Origin: Novisyntrophococcus fermenticellae | GTDB taxonomy: Bacteria > Bacillota > Clostridia > Lachnospirales > Lachnospiraceae | DNA length: 64,000 bases | Direction of reading: 5' to 3' | Assembly: GCF_018866245.1 (NCBI RefSeq) | Contig: NZ_CP076458.1 | Coordinates: 3,100,001-3,164,000, forward strand | In this document: positions 17,624 to 27,896 of the stretch, in pieces | How positions within the stretch are numbered: the first letter of the stretch is position 1 | Layout of the letters: each line of letters begins with the position of its first letter | Translations under genes and position numbers: made by a program | Notes under the pieces: generated by a model | What the model saw: the letters and a program-made list of their open reading frames with translations, nothing else | What the model was told of the DNA's origin: nothing | Databases searched by the model: none

Positions 17624-19453
17624 TCATCTGTTGTCCGGTATACGCACAACAACCGTAGTCCCTTCTCCTACCTGTGAATGTATTGAAATTCCATATTCTG
17701 TTCCATATATCATGCGAAGTCTTTTATCTGTATTGGATATTCCAATGGAATTTGTCTTCTGATTCATGATTTCGGTAATTCTTTCCTGGGAAATCCCACA
17801 GCCATTATCTTCGACGTAAAACAGAATATCTTTTCCCATTTCTTCTACAGATATTTCCAGAATTCCACCCTCCCTGTAATCTTTAAATCCGTGAACAATG
17901 ACATTTTCTACAAGAGGCTGCAGAAACAGTTTCGGCACTTGAAGATCATGGTAGCTTTCAGGTATGTCTATCTGTACCTGAAAAAGTTTTTCATAACGTT
18001 TATTCATGATAGAAAGATACCTCAATAACCAATCAAAATCATCTTTTAAAGCTACCAGATAGGTAGTATTCTTACTGGTATACTGGAGCATGCGTGAAAG
18101 ATCCACAAGCATTTCACTCGCTTTATCCGGTTTATCGTCCATGCAGAGCCAGTTAATAATATTCAGGGAATTGTATAGAAAATGAGGGTTTAGCTGCATA
18201 TTCAAGGCCATAATTTCCGAATCCCTTCTTTGCAGCCTGACTTCATAATTCTCATGCACCAGTCTTTTCAGATTCTGGTTCATCTTGTTTAACTTACTGT
18301 AAAAAAATGCAAACTCATCTTTTGAACTATAGTGCACAACCGTATCAAAATCTCCTGCTCCAACGCTTTCAATCATTTCCAATGGCTTATAAATTTTCCT
18401 GTTAATAATTTTTGAAATAACGAAGGACGCTAAAAAAGCCAGAACTGTAATAGCAAACAGCAAAAGTACGATGATCCTTACCAGATTGTCCATAATCTGA
18501 TCTGTCAATGCACTCACCGGCATTACTGCAACAACATACCATCCCGTTACCTGACTTTTGGAATAAGCCAATATATAATTTTCTCCATGCAATGTTCTCC
18601 GGACGCATCCGCCTTCTGGTCCCGGATTAAGGTCTGGAAAAGGATTTTTGCTGTATTTTTCACTCCATTTCTGGTCAGCCATACAGACAATTTTTCCTTC
18701 AGAAGTCATAACAAAATACTCGGCAGGGTGATTTTTTTCCAGTTGTTCTTTCAGCATTCCCCGAAGATTTTCTTCCGTAAAGTTGACCACGAGGTAAGGG
18801 TCTTCGATCACATCAGGCAGTGTGAATATTCTTCCGGAAGATATATAACCCGGCTGCAGCTTTCTTACAGCCGAAAAAAGATGCGAATATTCAAGATTAT
18901 GATTTATATTTTTCACCTGAAACATGGTTGCATAATCATAAGTAGGAATCCATACCAGTTTTCCTGCTGCCTCATCTGCCAGCTTTGCCGCCTCTGATTT
19001 TTGAAAACTCCCTGCCGGATAAAAGTTTTTATTCTCTTCTCCGAATCGATAGTACGAGGTTACCAGATGTGTTGAATATACCTCATTATTCCATGGAAGA
19101 TAGCTCAAAAGAATCTGTGCTATCTGGTTGCTGGCCTCCTTTAACTGGACAGAGTCTTCCGGATTCAGTTTGCTGAATATCTCATAAATCCTGGAGTCCC
19201 CGTTTAGTTTTACGGAAAACTCCTCTATATAATCCAGATCTTTATCCAGAATCGTGCTGGTTTTTTGCGCATTTTGGATAAACTGAGATTCTGCCTGTTC
19301 TATCAATGCATTTCTGGAAACTATAAATAAGACACCCCCGAGGATAAATAACGGGAGAATTGCCAAAATCATAAAAACTGCAAGCAGTAGTGTCCGGATC
19401 TTGATATACTTGAAGCGTCCTGCCCATTCATCCCGCTTTCCTTCTTTTCTCAT
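17624..19453 (-). CDS. Sensor histidine kinase, YesM family
   Basis: This 609-residue membrane sensor has a first membrane helix (about 18-40), an extracytoplasmic Cache-like domain to about residue 310, a second helix (about 315-340), HAMP, then the His_kinase domain. The phosphoacceptor is in LQLNPHFLYNSLNIINWL and the ATP-binding N box in LVENVIVHGFKD, with G boxes DNGCGIS and GTTVVVRI. It follows the response-regulator gene order typical of YesMN, with a 4-base overlap. It probably senses an oligosaccharide and controls the importer operon at 23934-27103. Confidence 0.93.
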   Translation of the reverse strand: MRKEGKRDEWAGRFKYIKIRTLLLAVFMILAILPLFILGGVLFIVSRNALIEQAESQFIQNAQKTSTILDKDLDYIEEFSVKLNGDSRIYEIFSKLNPEDSVQLKEASNQIAQILLSYLPWNNEVYSTHLVTSYYRFGEENKNFYPAGSFQKSEAAKLADEAAGKLVWIPTYDYATMFQVKNINHNLEYSHLFSAVRKLQPGYISSGRIFTLPDVIEDPYLVVNFTEENLRGMLKEQLEKNHPAEYFVMTSEGKIVCMADQKWSEKYSKNPFPDLNPGPEGGCVRRTLHGENYILAYSKSQVTGWYVVAVMPVSALTDQIMDNLVRIIVLLLFAITVLAFLASFVISKIINRKIYKPLEMIESVGAGDFDTVVHYSSKDEFAFFYSKLNKMNQNLKRLVHENYEVRLQRRDSEIMALNMQLNPHFLYNSLNIINWLCMDDKPDKASEMLVDLSRMLQYTSKNTTYLVALKDDFDWLLRYLSIMNKRYEKLFQVQIDIPESYHDLQVPKLFLQPLVENVIVHGFKDYREGGILEISVEEMGKDILFYVEDNGCGISQERITEIMNQKTNSIGISNTDKRLRMIYGTEYGISIHSQVGEGTTVVVRIPDNR

Positions 19454-21006
19454 ACAGTTCCCTTCTTGCGAAACTCATCAGGTGTCACCCCATATTTTTT
19501 TTTAAATGAACGTATAAAATAATTGGAATCCCGATATCCGGTCATAGCCGCTATTTCTTTGACCTTCCTGTTCGAGCATAAAAGCAGTTTCTCAGCTTTT
19601 TGCATACGCATCTGACTTAAAAAGTCAGAAAATGTCATTTCAAATGTATTTTTAAATAACGTACTGAAGTAAGATGGATTAAAGTGAAACATAGCTGCTA
19701 CCGACTCAAGACTGATCTCGTCCATGTAATGTTCCCCGAGATACTCCATGCAGCGATTCATAGGCCTGTCTGCACCGTTCTCTCCTTTGACCGACAGGCA
19801 ATTTACAATCCTGAAAATAAGCTGATTCCCTTCTCTTAACAGGGTTTGAAAATCCTTTGCTTCTATCAGGGACTGATCCCGTTCAAACAGTTCCTGCCTG
19901 TCTTCCTTTCTGATCATCGGTTCCAAATTTTTAAGCAAGCGATAAAATAAAAAGACAGCCCTCCTCTTTAATATATCCGGCGGCACCTGACCTCCTGTGG
20001 CAGCTTCTTTCAGAAGCTTTTCGTATAATTCAAGACTTGTCGCTGTCTGTTTGGACTGTATGGCCGTAAGAAGCTCTCCATCATCTAACGTTCCGATATC
20101 ATTGATTACCATAGCTTTCACTTTTTCAGACCAGAAGATATCTGTAATCCCGTAAAAAGAAAATGATAAAGCCCTGTATGCTTCTTCATAAGCTTCCGCT
20201 CCCTGTAAATATAAATTACTTTTTAAGGTACTGATGGCAAAAAATGTGTTTTTACGTCCTGTTTCTTCAATTTTCAATCGAAGAGCCCACAACAGCTTAG
20301 CATCAGGCAGCTTTGTGTCAATCACCAGCGTAGCCAATGTACAGTCCACATGATGCAGTTCAAACGTCAGGGAGGATAATGGTTCCAGAGATTTCTTAAT
20401 CAGATAACCTATCTCTCTCTTTTCTTTTTCAGAGATGTTCCGATGCTGACCCTCCTGACGTTTTGTCAAAAACAGGTATCCCTGCTGCTTTAACGGCAGC
20501 AGGGATAACAATTGGTCTTCGGCTGAAAAACTCGGGTTTTGCACAAACTGGTTCAAAATTCGATCTACATAAGCAGGCAGAGTCTCTTTCAATCTTTCTT
20601 CGAGCTCAGCCGCCATCTCTTCCTCTTCCAGCTGCCCCTTTATTTTTTTCTTAACATCCTTTATTGTCGTCTGAAGCTCCAGGCTGTTTACGGGTTTTAA
20701 AAGATAAGCGCACGCACGCAGAGAAAGAGCTTCCCGGGCATATGCAAATTCAGCATATCCACTTAAAAAAATGAAAAATATTTCCTCACTTTTTTCCCTT
20801 ATCTTTCGCAATAAAGTGATGCCGTCCATCTTTGTCATCCTGATATCACTGATGATGATTTCGCATGAAATGTGCTCCAGTATATCCAGCGCTTCTGTGC
20901 CGTCAGCCGCCTCCCAGAACATATCATCCGGGCAGATTTCCTCCAGCAGGGATAAAAGCCCTTTTCTGTGCAGCTTCTCATCATCTACAATTAATATATT
21001 GTACAT
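19450..21006 (-). CDS. Response regulator, YesN/AraC family
   Basis: This 518-residue regulator has an N-terminal receiver domain with acidic DDEK cluster, phosphoacceptor aspartate in IISDIRMTKMDG (about residue 55) and the conserved lysine in AYLLKPVNS. A middle region of about 270 residues without clear family follows, then an AraC helix-turn-helix pair (about 420-515) with VAAMFHFNPSYFSTLFKN and IAAMTGYRDSNYFIRSFKK. It overlaps the downstream kinase by four bases and follows the glycosidase gene by 25 bases. The likely target is the promoter region upstream of 27103. Confidence 0.93.
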   Translation of the reverse strand: MYNILIVDDEKLHRKGLLSLLEEICPDDMFWEAADGTEALDILEHISCEIIISDIRMTKMDGITLLRKIREKSEEIFFIFLSGYAEFAYAREALSLRACAYLLKPVNSLELQTTIKDVKKKIKGQLEEEEMAAELEERLKETLPAYVDRILNQFVQNPSFSAEDQLLSLLPLKQQGYLFLTKRQEGQHRNISEKEKREIGYLIKKSLEPLSSLTFELHHVDCTLATLVIDTKLPDAKLLWALRLKIEETGRKNTFFAISTLKSNLYLQGAEAYEEAYRALSFSFYGITDIFWSEKVKAMVINDIGTLDDGELLTAIQSKQTATSLELYEKLLKEAATGGQVPPDILKRRAVFLFYRLLKNLEPMIRKEDRQELFERDQSLIEAKDFQTLLREGNQLIFRIVNCLSVKGENGADRPMNRCMEYLGEHYMDEISLESVAAMFHFNPSYFSTLFKNTFEMTFSDFLSQMRMQKAEKLLLCSNRKVKEIAAMTGYRDSNYFIRSFKKKYGVTPDEFRKKGTV

Positions 21007-21031
21007 CTTCCCACTCTCTCAACATAGCCTC

Positions 21032-23899
21032 TTATCCATGGTACATTGTATCATATCTCTCCTGATATGTCTTATGATCCAACACAATAACCGGAATTTC
21101 CATATTTGTTTTTACCCTGCCCCTAACCTTTAACACAACCTGTAAAGGTGACATTTCCCCGAGGGTATCACCCTCTATCAGCAGCTGTGTCATCTCTTCC
21201 CGGTTACCAAAAGGAACCTGGAATGGATGGGCAGAAAGCATGACACTTCCCTCATCTCCTGCAAACTCATCCGGTAAACTAATGTAAAATCCTGCTACTC
21301 CATGTTTTCCCGATGCGAGGTCATCTAAGACGGCAGTGGCCTTTCTCTCCTCAAAGATTGGTTGATAGTCCCAGTAGTAAAATTCCTTCTCACGGATTTT
21401 CCAGCCTTCAGGTACCTGGACAGACACTTCCACTTCCTTCCAGTCCTCAGGCTCCATATGTCCCATCACGAAGCGAAGCAGGAATATATTACAGTTCCCC
21501 GAATATAATTTGGGCATCACGATGCCATAAGGTCCAAAATACATATCGGTATTTCCCAGGCTCCTGCATTCTGCAGCAATAATATCCGCCTCCCGGGACT
21601 CAAGCCGGACAGCATCATAATGCCTTTCCGCTGATTCTCCTGGTTTTACCTCTACAACTTCTTCCCGCAGCTGCCCCTCAGCACCCGCTCCAAACGGCCG
21701 AACCTGGAATTTAATTTCAAATGCACAGTCATTTCTGTTTTTCACATATAAGTCTGTACCCTTTTCCCCTTCATGATACACAATATCAAAGGAAAATACA
21801 CCAATTTTTGTGTTTTTCAGTTCATAGTCAGTAAGTAACCCCTGGGGGCGTATCGTAAGTACTTTTTCCACTCCCTGCAGTCTTAAGCCAAGCCACTGCT
21901 CCATGCTCTGCTGTATCCATGCACCTTGCCCTTGACTGCATCTGGTCAGGCAGCGCTTTTTGTTCACAGCTCTCGGCCACCAGAACAGGGACCCTGTTTC
22001 ATCCAGACGCTCATACATAAGCTTCAGTGAATCCTGCATCTCTTTTCTTGTATAACTGCCCCCCAGACGTAACGTACAGCCGGTTGCGGACGGATTCATG
22101 CCGAAATGCAGTTCCCGCATCGTCTGAAATTCGGGATCATAGTTCGTGATAAGAACAGATCGCGCATAGCGATGCAGATTCACATAGGCATCATAGTCCG
22201 TATCATATAACCCATATAAGGGAGCCATTACAGTGGCTGTATCCTCTCCACCATAGTAATACAGATCATCTCCTACGTAGAAACGGTCTTCCCTGTTCTC
22301 CTGCATGTTATTTCCACCTGTAATCTGCCTTCCAAAAGGACCGTCTCCTTCCATATATTCGGCCATATCCACCGGCATCTGCCGCAGGATTGCATCGACT
22401 TCCTCCGTCTTGCGGCCTATGGCTTTCAACACGGAACGATATCCTTTCAACGCGTAGAAGCACTTTACATTTGCTCCATAATCATACTTTTTAAAGACAA
22501 TCAAATCACTGGCATAGCGGCTGGAAAACAGTGCATGCTCCGGGTGTTTGTGCTTTTTCATTCCCTGGTAAAATTCCTCTAACCGTGCCGTCACTCCTTC
22601 GTTTTCACGGAAATATGCTTCATCTCCTGTCATCTCAAGATACTTTCCGGCAATCACCAAGGGGGACACATAGAAGAACATACTGTGATCGGAATACAGG
22701 CTGAATCTCGGTGTATTTCTTTTAGACAGATATTCCAGCGCACTTCGCCCCACCTCCGGAATGACGTACATCACACTCACCACATCCGGCTCAATATCAA
22801 TCCCCCAGAGTCTGGACAAAGAGTGTGAGGGAGCCCCCTGCCAGTTCGTGAGCAGTTTTCCCGATGGACCAAAGGACAGACAATTAAAATTGTCCAGAAT
22901 AAATCTGAACTGCATATCCCGATATTTAAGGCCCATCTCTTTATCTTCTCTGATTCCGATTTTTATATTCCCCAGGCGTTCCTTCCAGAAACGGGCAGTC
23001 ACGTTCACCCACTCCAAAGCAGTATGTTGATAGAGAACACCTAAAGCCTCATGAATCTCATCCCTCTTAGGTGTCACGGCAGCGATTGTGGTGAATACTC
23101 TACTCTCCCCCGCTTTCAATTCAAAGGGCTGATAGATTCTGGGATTTTCAGCATCCCCTTCATAGGTTCCTCCAAGGAACTGAATTGCCGCACAGGCTTC
23201 CGGATGCCACAGTACCAAAAGCTTCTGATCCCACTCCGCCCGATACGGATTCTGTGTATAATCTTCAAAACATTTCCCGTAGTGTTCGAACTGGTTCACA
23301 AATTTCTGGTTTAAAGCCAGCTTCAGTCTGCCTTTCATAGTGGTTCCCGAAGTATTCTTAATCTCAATACAGTACAGCGCTCCGGCCGGACCCGGAAGCG
23401 GATGAATCCGGGAAGTTTTCACGGATTCATCTTCAAGCACCGGTGCAAGTGAAAATACCCTGCTTTCCAATCCCCTCTGCTGTGTCGCGGTTACGGGAAG
23501 AAAGTGATCCATATACCAGGTGCGGGAAGACGGATCAGCTGCCGGAAGCTTAAGACCATTGGCCAACTCTATTTCATATTTCATCTTTCCCAGCAGTAGT
23601 GCTGTATCATTCTGATAATACTGTCCAATATGCCCCTTGAACTGTCCGCCCACATCCGGTCCGCCGGAGGGTACAGCATAGATCTTCTCATGGGGTGTAC
23701 AGATAAAGTGCAGCCTTCCCAAAGTATCCTGTCCCAGCATGGTTCGTCCATTGGACTGGATAAATAATTGCCGTTCACTCAAAGACCAGTCTGTCACCTC
23801 TGATTCGGCATCATATGCAGCCTGAAAGCAGGGAGACTGATATCCATGTTCCCATACCTCCTCCCACGTGTTGTATTCCGCCCTCTCTCTCAAATGCAT
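21032..23899 (-). CDS. Large glycoside hydrolase/phosphorylase-like protein (six-hairpin type)
   Basis: This protein of about 955 residues has no signal peptide and is placed between an oligosaccharide importer and its sensor-regulator. An N-terminal beta-sandwich-like part (to about 290) is followed by an alpha-helical segment with LTNWQGAPSHSLSRLWGIDIEP, DHSMFFYVSPLVIAGKYLEM and NREDRFYVGDDLYYYGGED, reminiscent of (alpha/alpha)6-barrel glycosidases, and then a C-terminal beta region. I cannot assign a CAZy family with confidence; GH94-, GH36- or GH116-like enzymes are all possible. The start is taken at the ATG 23899, eight bases after GGAGG; a GTG one codon earlier is an alternative. Confidence 0.7.
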   Translation of the reverse strand: MHLRERAEYNTWEEVWEHGYQSPCFQAAYDAESEVTDWSLSERQLFIQSNGRTMLGQDTLGRLHFICTPHEKIYAVPSGGPDVGGQFKGHIGQYYQNDTALLLGKMKYEIELANGLKLPAADPSSRTWYMDHFLPVTATQQRGLESRVFSLAPVLEDESVKTSRIHPLPGPAGALYCIEIKNTSGTTMKGRLKLALNQKFVNQFEHYGKCFEDYTQNPYRAEWDQKLLVLWHPEACAAIQFLGGTYEGDAENPRIYQPFELKAGESRVFTTIAAVTPKRDEIHEALGVLYQHTALEWVNVTARFWKERLGNIKIGIREDKEMGLKYRDMQFRFILDNFNCLSFGPSGKLLTNWQGAPSHSLSRLWGIDIEPDVVSVMYVIPEVGRSALEYLSKRNTPRFSLYSDHSMFFYVSPLVIAGKYLEMTGDEAYFRENEGVTARLEEFYQGMKKHKHPEHALFSSRYASDLIVFKKYDYGANVKCFYALKGYRSVLKAIGRKTEEVDAILRQMPVDMAEYMEGDGPFGRQITGGNNMQENREDRFYVGDDLYYYGGEDTATVMAPLYGLYDTDYDAYVNLHRYARSVLITNYDPEFQTMRELHFGMNPSATGCTLRLGGSYTRKEMQDSLKLMYERLDETGSLFWWPRAVNKKRCLTRCSQGQGAWIQQSMEQWLGLRLQGVEKVLTIRPQGLLTDYELKNTKIGVFSFDIVYHEGEKGTDLYVKNRNDCAFEIKFQVRPFGAGAEGQLREEVVEVKPGESAERHYDAVRLESREADIIAAECRSLGNTDMYFGPYGIVMPKLYSGNCNIFLLRFVMGHMEPEDWKEVEVSVQVPEGWKIREKEFYYWDYQPIFEERKATAVLDDLASGKHGVAGFYISLPDEFAGDEGSVMLSAHPFQVPFGNREEMTQLLIEGDTLGEMSPLQVVLKVRGRVKTNMEIPVIVLDHKTYQERYDTMYHG

Positions 23900-23933
23900 C
23901 ACTTATTCCTCCATTTCACATATTCGCAATAGT

Positions 23934-24770
23934 TTAGCCTTTCACACCTGTCATAGTGATACCCTCAACCAGATACTTCTGACCGAAAGAAAATACAATG
24001 ATGACAGGAATTAAAACCAGACAGGCTGCCGCCATCATCAGATTCCACTCTCCACGGTAAGAACCTGTAAATAACTGCAATCCCAAAGCCACCGTATACT
24101 TCTTCTCGGAATTCAGATACACAAGGGGCCCCAGAAAATCATTCCACGCATTTAAAAATGCAAACATCCCCACCACTGCCATGGCCGGCCTTGTAACAGG
24201 CAGAATAATGTATGTGAAAATCTGGATATGGGTTGCCCCATCCAGATAAGCAGCCTCATCAAAATCCCTGGGAATGCCCATATAAAACTGCCTTAATAAA
24301 AAGATATAAAAGGCACCGCCTCCGAACCAGGCCGGGGCAATCAAAGGAATCACACTGTCCGTAATACCGATTGTTCTCCACATCAGAAATGTCGGAATCA
24401 ATGTAACTGCAAACGGCAGCATCATACTGCTGATAACACAGGCAAACACCACATTTCTTCCCTTCCAGTTAATCCGTGCCAGTCCATACGCACAGATGGA
24501 GCTGGTAAGCATCGTTCCGGCCACACACCCGAATGTAATGATAAAGGAATTCAGGAAGTAGGTACCAAAGGGAAGGGTATCAAATACCTCCTTATAGTTC
24601 TCCCACATGAATTCAGATGGAATCCACTTAGGCGGCATAGCAAAAATCTCCACCGTATTCATCAAAGAGCTTCGCACCATCCAGAGAAGAGGTACGATGC
24701 AAAAAGCTGCACCTAAAATAAGAACTATATAGGTCAATACACGAGAAATCGTTTTCCTACCTTTCTTCAC
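23934..24770 (-). CDS. Carbohydrate ABC transporter permease, MalG type
   Basis: This 278-residue permease has six predicted membrane helices. The EAA coupling loop IPRDFDEAAYLDGATHIQIF followed by ILPVTRPA lies near residue 190. It starts at GTG 24770 with GGAGG nine bases upstream, immediately after the MalF-type stop. It pairs with the next gene in one importer and would need an external MsmX-like ATPase, because none is encoded here. Confidence 0.94.
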   Translation of the reverse strand: MKKGRKTISRVLTYIVLILGAAFCIVPLLWMVRSSLMNTVEIFAMPPKWIPSEFMWENYKEVFDTLPFGTYFLNSFIITFGCVAGTMLTSSICAYGLARINWKGRNVVFACVISSMMLPFAVTLIPTFLMWRTIGITDSVIPLIAPAWFGGGAFYIFLLRQFYMGIPRDFDEAAYLDGATHIQIFTYIILPVTRPAMAVVGMFAFLNAWNDFLGPLVYLNSEKKYTVALGLQLFTGSYRGEWNLMMAAACLVLIPVIIVFSFGQKYLVEGITMTGVKG

Positions 24771-24772
24771 CT

Positions 24773-25678
24773 CTACTCACCTCCATAATACACCCATCGG
24801 TTTGAATTTTTAAAAATAACCACTGTAAGCACCATAATAATTACAAACAGCACCCAGGCAATTGCACATGCCTTTCCCATCCTGCTGAACTCAAATGCCT
24901 CCCGGTACAGGTAATACACATAAAACAGACTGGCATTGTTGGGTCCGCCCTGGGTCATCACATAAGACTGGGTAAAAATCTGAAAACCATTGATTACGCC
25001 CATAACCGCATTATAAAAGATTGTCGGGGTCATCATTGGGATAATTACATGACGCAGCTTTGCGAAGAACCCGCCTCCATCTATCTGTACAGCCTCTAAA
25101 AGCTGCCGGGGTACATCCTGGATTCCTGCCAGGAATATGACCATCGTGGATCCTGTGGTCCACAAATTTATAAACACTAAGGTGGGAATAACAGAACTCT
25201 CTCCGGATAGCCACTTGCTCACAGGCATATGTATTCCCTTGAGCAAATGATTCGCCAGGCCCATATCCGGATTAAAAATCCACATCCAGATTGCAGCCAT
25301 AGCCACAATCGGGACTACCGTTGGTAAATAAAAAATTGTCCGGAAAATTCCTTTTCCCTTTACATCTGTATTTAATAACAGTGCAATGAAAAATGCAAAT
25401 ATCAGCGAAGACGGTATGGAAAGCAGTACATAGATTACTGTCACGGTCAGGGATTTATAAAAGTATGGATCCGCTCCACTGAATAACTGCTTATAATTCG
25501 ATAAACCTGTAAAGCTTCCGCCCGTCGTAAAATTATAGTTCATAAAGCTCAAAACCAAGCTGACCACCATGGGAATCAGCGCAAATATCAAAAATCCGAG
25601 AATGCAGGGGAGACTGAACAGAACTCCCCAGCGGTTTTCTCTTTTTTCCCTGACTGACATACTTCTTTTTACACTCAT
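24773..25678 (-). CDS. Carbohydrate ABC transporter permease, MalF type
   Basis: This 301-residue permease has six membrane helices after a basic N-terminus. The coupling loop reads VPRQLLEAVQIDGGGFFAKL with HVIIPMMTPT, and late QSYVMTQGGPNNASLFYVYY is a hallmark of the sugar MalF family. It lies 27 bases downstream of the binding protein. EAV replaces the usual EAA, a conservative change seen in some family members. Confidence 0.94.
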   Translation of the reverse strand: MSVKRSMSVREKRENRWGVLFSLPCILGFLIFALIPMVVSLVLSFMNYNFTTGGSFTGLSNYKQLFSGADPYFYKSLTVTVIYVLLSIPSSLIFAFFIALLLNTDVKGKGIFRTIFYLPTVVPIVAMAAIWMWIFNPDMGLANHLLKGIHMPVSKWLSGESSVIPTLVFINLWTTGSTMVIFLAGIQDVPRQLLEAVQIDGGGFFAKLRHVIIPMMTPTIFYNAVMGVINGFQIFTQSYVMTQGGPNNASLFYVYYLYREAFEFSRMGKACAIAWVLFVIIMVLTVVIFKNSNRWVYYGGE

Positions 25679-25705
25679 GAAAACCTCCTTAAGCAGGGAA
25701 TACGA

Positions 25706-27103
25706 TCAGGATCTGCTACCTGAATAGGTACCTTCAACCAGGGAGTCTGTCTGACCCTTTACTGCCGTCATCGCTTCCTCTGCCGTCTTACTGCCTGACC
25801 ATACCTGCTCCAGAGCCGATTGAACCAATGTATTTATCTCATTGAAGTTCTTTACATCAATCTCCGTAGCTGTGACCGCATGGTCATAGGTTGCTTTTAC
25901 AATTGCATCCTGAAAACCTGCCGGTCTTGCCGGGAGCTTCTCAGAGGCCCAGAAATCCACCTTATCCGGCTCGGTATAATACTCTGTCTGTACAGGCATC
26001 CATAACGTACGGTACAACTCTGTAATTCGCTCTGAGCTTTCCGGATTTGTAAGCCACAGATAAAGCTTTTCTGTCTCTTTCAGGTGTTTCGTACTCTTAA
26101 ATATGATTAAAGAGCCTCCGTCAAAAAATGTCGTATAATTTTGGTCTATTGGAAGAACTCCGACGCCCCAGTTGCATCCTGAATTCATCAGGTCCAGATG
26201 ATTCCAGCTTCCGTCTATATACATTGCAGCTTGCTTGGAGGCCAATGCGGTTGCTGCATTGGGCATGGCATTCTTCTGTACTGCGGTAGGTGATACATGA
26301 TACTTGTTAATAAGATCGGCAAAATTTTGAATTACTTTTGCAGATTCCGGATCATTCAGACCAAGTCCATCCATCTGCTCATTCAGATATCCGCCTCCGG
26401 CAGAGTATATAAATGGCATGTACACATTCCAGTCTGTACCAAACATCACACCGTACTGTTTAATATTATTCGCATCAAAGTCCGGATCCTTTGCATTTCT
26501 TCCCTTTGTATCCAGCGTCAGTTCCTGTGCCTTCTCTACAAACTCATCCCAGGACCATGCGTCTTCTACCTTTGTAGGTGGATTTTCCACATTGGCCTCT
26601 TCAAAGCAGTCTGCATTGTACATCAGATTGGTCGTTACATTGGCCTGTACCGGTCCTGCCGATTCTTCCGGCGACCAGTTCCACCAGCATGTTGAAAGGT
26701 AATCTTCCTTTTTTAATCCCATGTCATCCAACAAATCAAAGAAATTATAAATCAGGCCTTCTTCACCCATCTGCATTTTCCAGGCTGCGGAATAACTGAT
26801 GTCCGGGGTTTCACCGGCCGCAATCATAGCATTCAATTTTGTCAGGAAATCCTCATTTGGTATATGCATCAGATCCACGTGAATATTGGGATTTGCATCC
26901 ATGAATTTATCCACGGATTCCTCGATTGCCTTCTTTTCATCGCCGCTTCCCCAATAGGTAAATTTAAGATTCACTTCTTCGTCACTTCCGCTTTTTGCAC
27001 TGCTGTCTTTTGATGCACTTCCTCCGGATCCGCCACAGCCGCCAAGAACCAGCGCTGCTGTCATAGTTGCTGCAATGGCTACGGTCACTAGTTTTCTTTT
27101 CAT
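25706..27103 (-). CDS. Extracellular sugar-binding lipoprotein (family 1)
   Basis: This 465-residue protein has a lipoprotein signal peptide with lipobox LVLGGC (Cys near 23) and a Gly/Ser/Lys linker. The mature part begins VNLKFTYWGSGDEKKAIEES and contains the family-1 binding signatures EDFLTKLNAMIAAGETPDI and ALASKQAAMYIDGSWN. It is the first gene of the importer-glycosidase-YesMN operon. The ligand is a sugar or oligosaccharide, not further defined. Confidence 0.93.
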   Translation of the reverse strand: MKRKLVTVAIAATMTAALVLGGCGGSGGSASKDSSAKSGSDEEVNLKFTYWGSGDEKKAIEESVDKFMDANPNIHVDLMHIPNEDFLTKLNAMIAAGETPDISYSAAWKMQMGEEGLIYNFFDLLDDMGLKKEDYLSTCWWNWSPEESAGPVQANVTTNLMYNADCFEEANVENPPTKVEDAWSWDEFVEKAQELTLDTKGRNAKDPDFDANNIKQYGVMFGTDWNVYMPFIYSAGGGYLNEQMDGLGLNDPESAKVIQNFADLINKYHVSPTAVQKNAMPNAATALASKQAAMYIDGSWNHLDLMNSGCNWGVGVLPIDQNYTTFFDGGSLIIFKSTKHLKETEKLYLWLTNPESSERITELYRTLWMPVQTEYYTEPDKVDFWASEKLPARPAGFQDAIVKATYDHAVTATEIDVKNFNEINTLVQSALEQVWSGSKTAEEAMTAVKGQTDSLVEGTYSGSRS

Positions 27104-27234
27104 ATTGATATACCTCCTTTTTTGTTGGTCTAATTATAGCTTTTTTATGCTCTTAAAATATAAGGTTTTTTTTGGAATATAGCATTTTTATTGTGAATCG
27201 AATACCGGAGCAAATAGTTCTTTCCAAATATGCC

Positions 27235-27263
27235 TTGCAGGCAGAGTGTTTTTTATTTATAAT
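27235..27263 (+). promoter_or_regulatory. Promoter of SGNH hydrolase operon
   Basis: TTGCAG (27235-27240), a 17-base spacer and TATAAT (27258-27263), about 28 bases before the ATG at 27291 with AGGAGG at 27276-27281. It lies in the region shared with the divergent importer operon. Confidence 0.6.
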
Positions 27264-27290
27264 GTATTTATGTACAGGAGGTTTCGGATC

Positions 27291-27896
27291 ATGAGTAAAT
27301 GTATATTATTTCAGGGGGACAGCATTACGGATGTCAACCGAATGGCAGACGGCGGCGATGGACTTGGGCAAGGCTATGTAAAACTGATTTCTGACTATTT
27401 CAGAGAAAAAAATCAGGATGTTTGTGTATTAAACCGCGGTATTTCCGGAAACCGCACCGGTGACCTTGTAAAGCGCTGGGAATGCGATTGTATCGCATAC
27501 AACCCGGATGTATTGACAATTCTGATTGGAATCAATGACTGCTGGAGAAAGTATGACAGTAATGAGGAAACTTCCGTTGAAGAATTCGAAGAGAATTATG
27601 ACAAGATTTTAAGCAGATCTTCTCTGGAGACTCAGGCACGCATTATTTTAATGGAGCCTTTCGTTCTCCCTGTTCCCGAAGACAGAAAACAGTGGCGGGT
27701 GACTCTGGATCCTTACATTCAAATTGTCAGAAAGCTGGCCAAAAAGTATCAGACAGAGCTGATTACTCTTGACGGGGTTTTTGCAAAAGCAGCAATAAAA
27801 AAAGCGTACACAGAGTTGGCTTCGGATGGCGTACATCCGACACCGGAAGGACATCAGTTAATTGCAAAGGAGTGGATCAGGACATATGAATTATAA
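27291..27896 (+). CDS. SGNH/GDSL hydrolase family protein
   Basis: This 201-residue esterase-like protein has the block I motif FQGDSITDV (catalytic Ser near residue 10), block II GISGNRTGDL, block III IGINDCW (oxyanion Asn) and block V SDGVHPTPEGH with the catalytic Asp and His. All four are intact. There is no signal peptide, so it acts inside the cell. The chosen start has AGGAGG nine bases upstream. Being divergent from a glycan importer, it may remove acetyl or other acyl groups from imported oligosaccharides; that is inference. Confidence 0.9.
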   Translation: MSKCILFQGDSITDVNRMADGGDGLGQGYVKLISDYFREKNQDVCVLNRGISGNRTGDLVKRWECDCIAYNPDVLTILIGINDCWRKYDSNEETSVEEFEENYDKILSRSSLETQARIILMEPFVLPVPEDRKQWRVTLDPYIQIVRKLAKKYQTELITLDGVFAKAAIKKAYTELASDGVHPTPEGHQLIAKEWIRTYEL

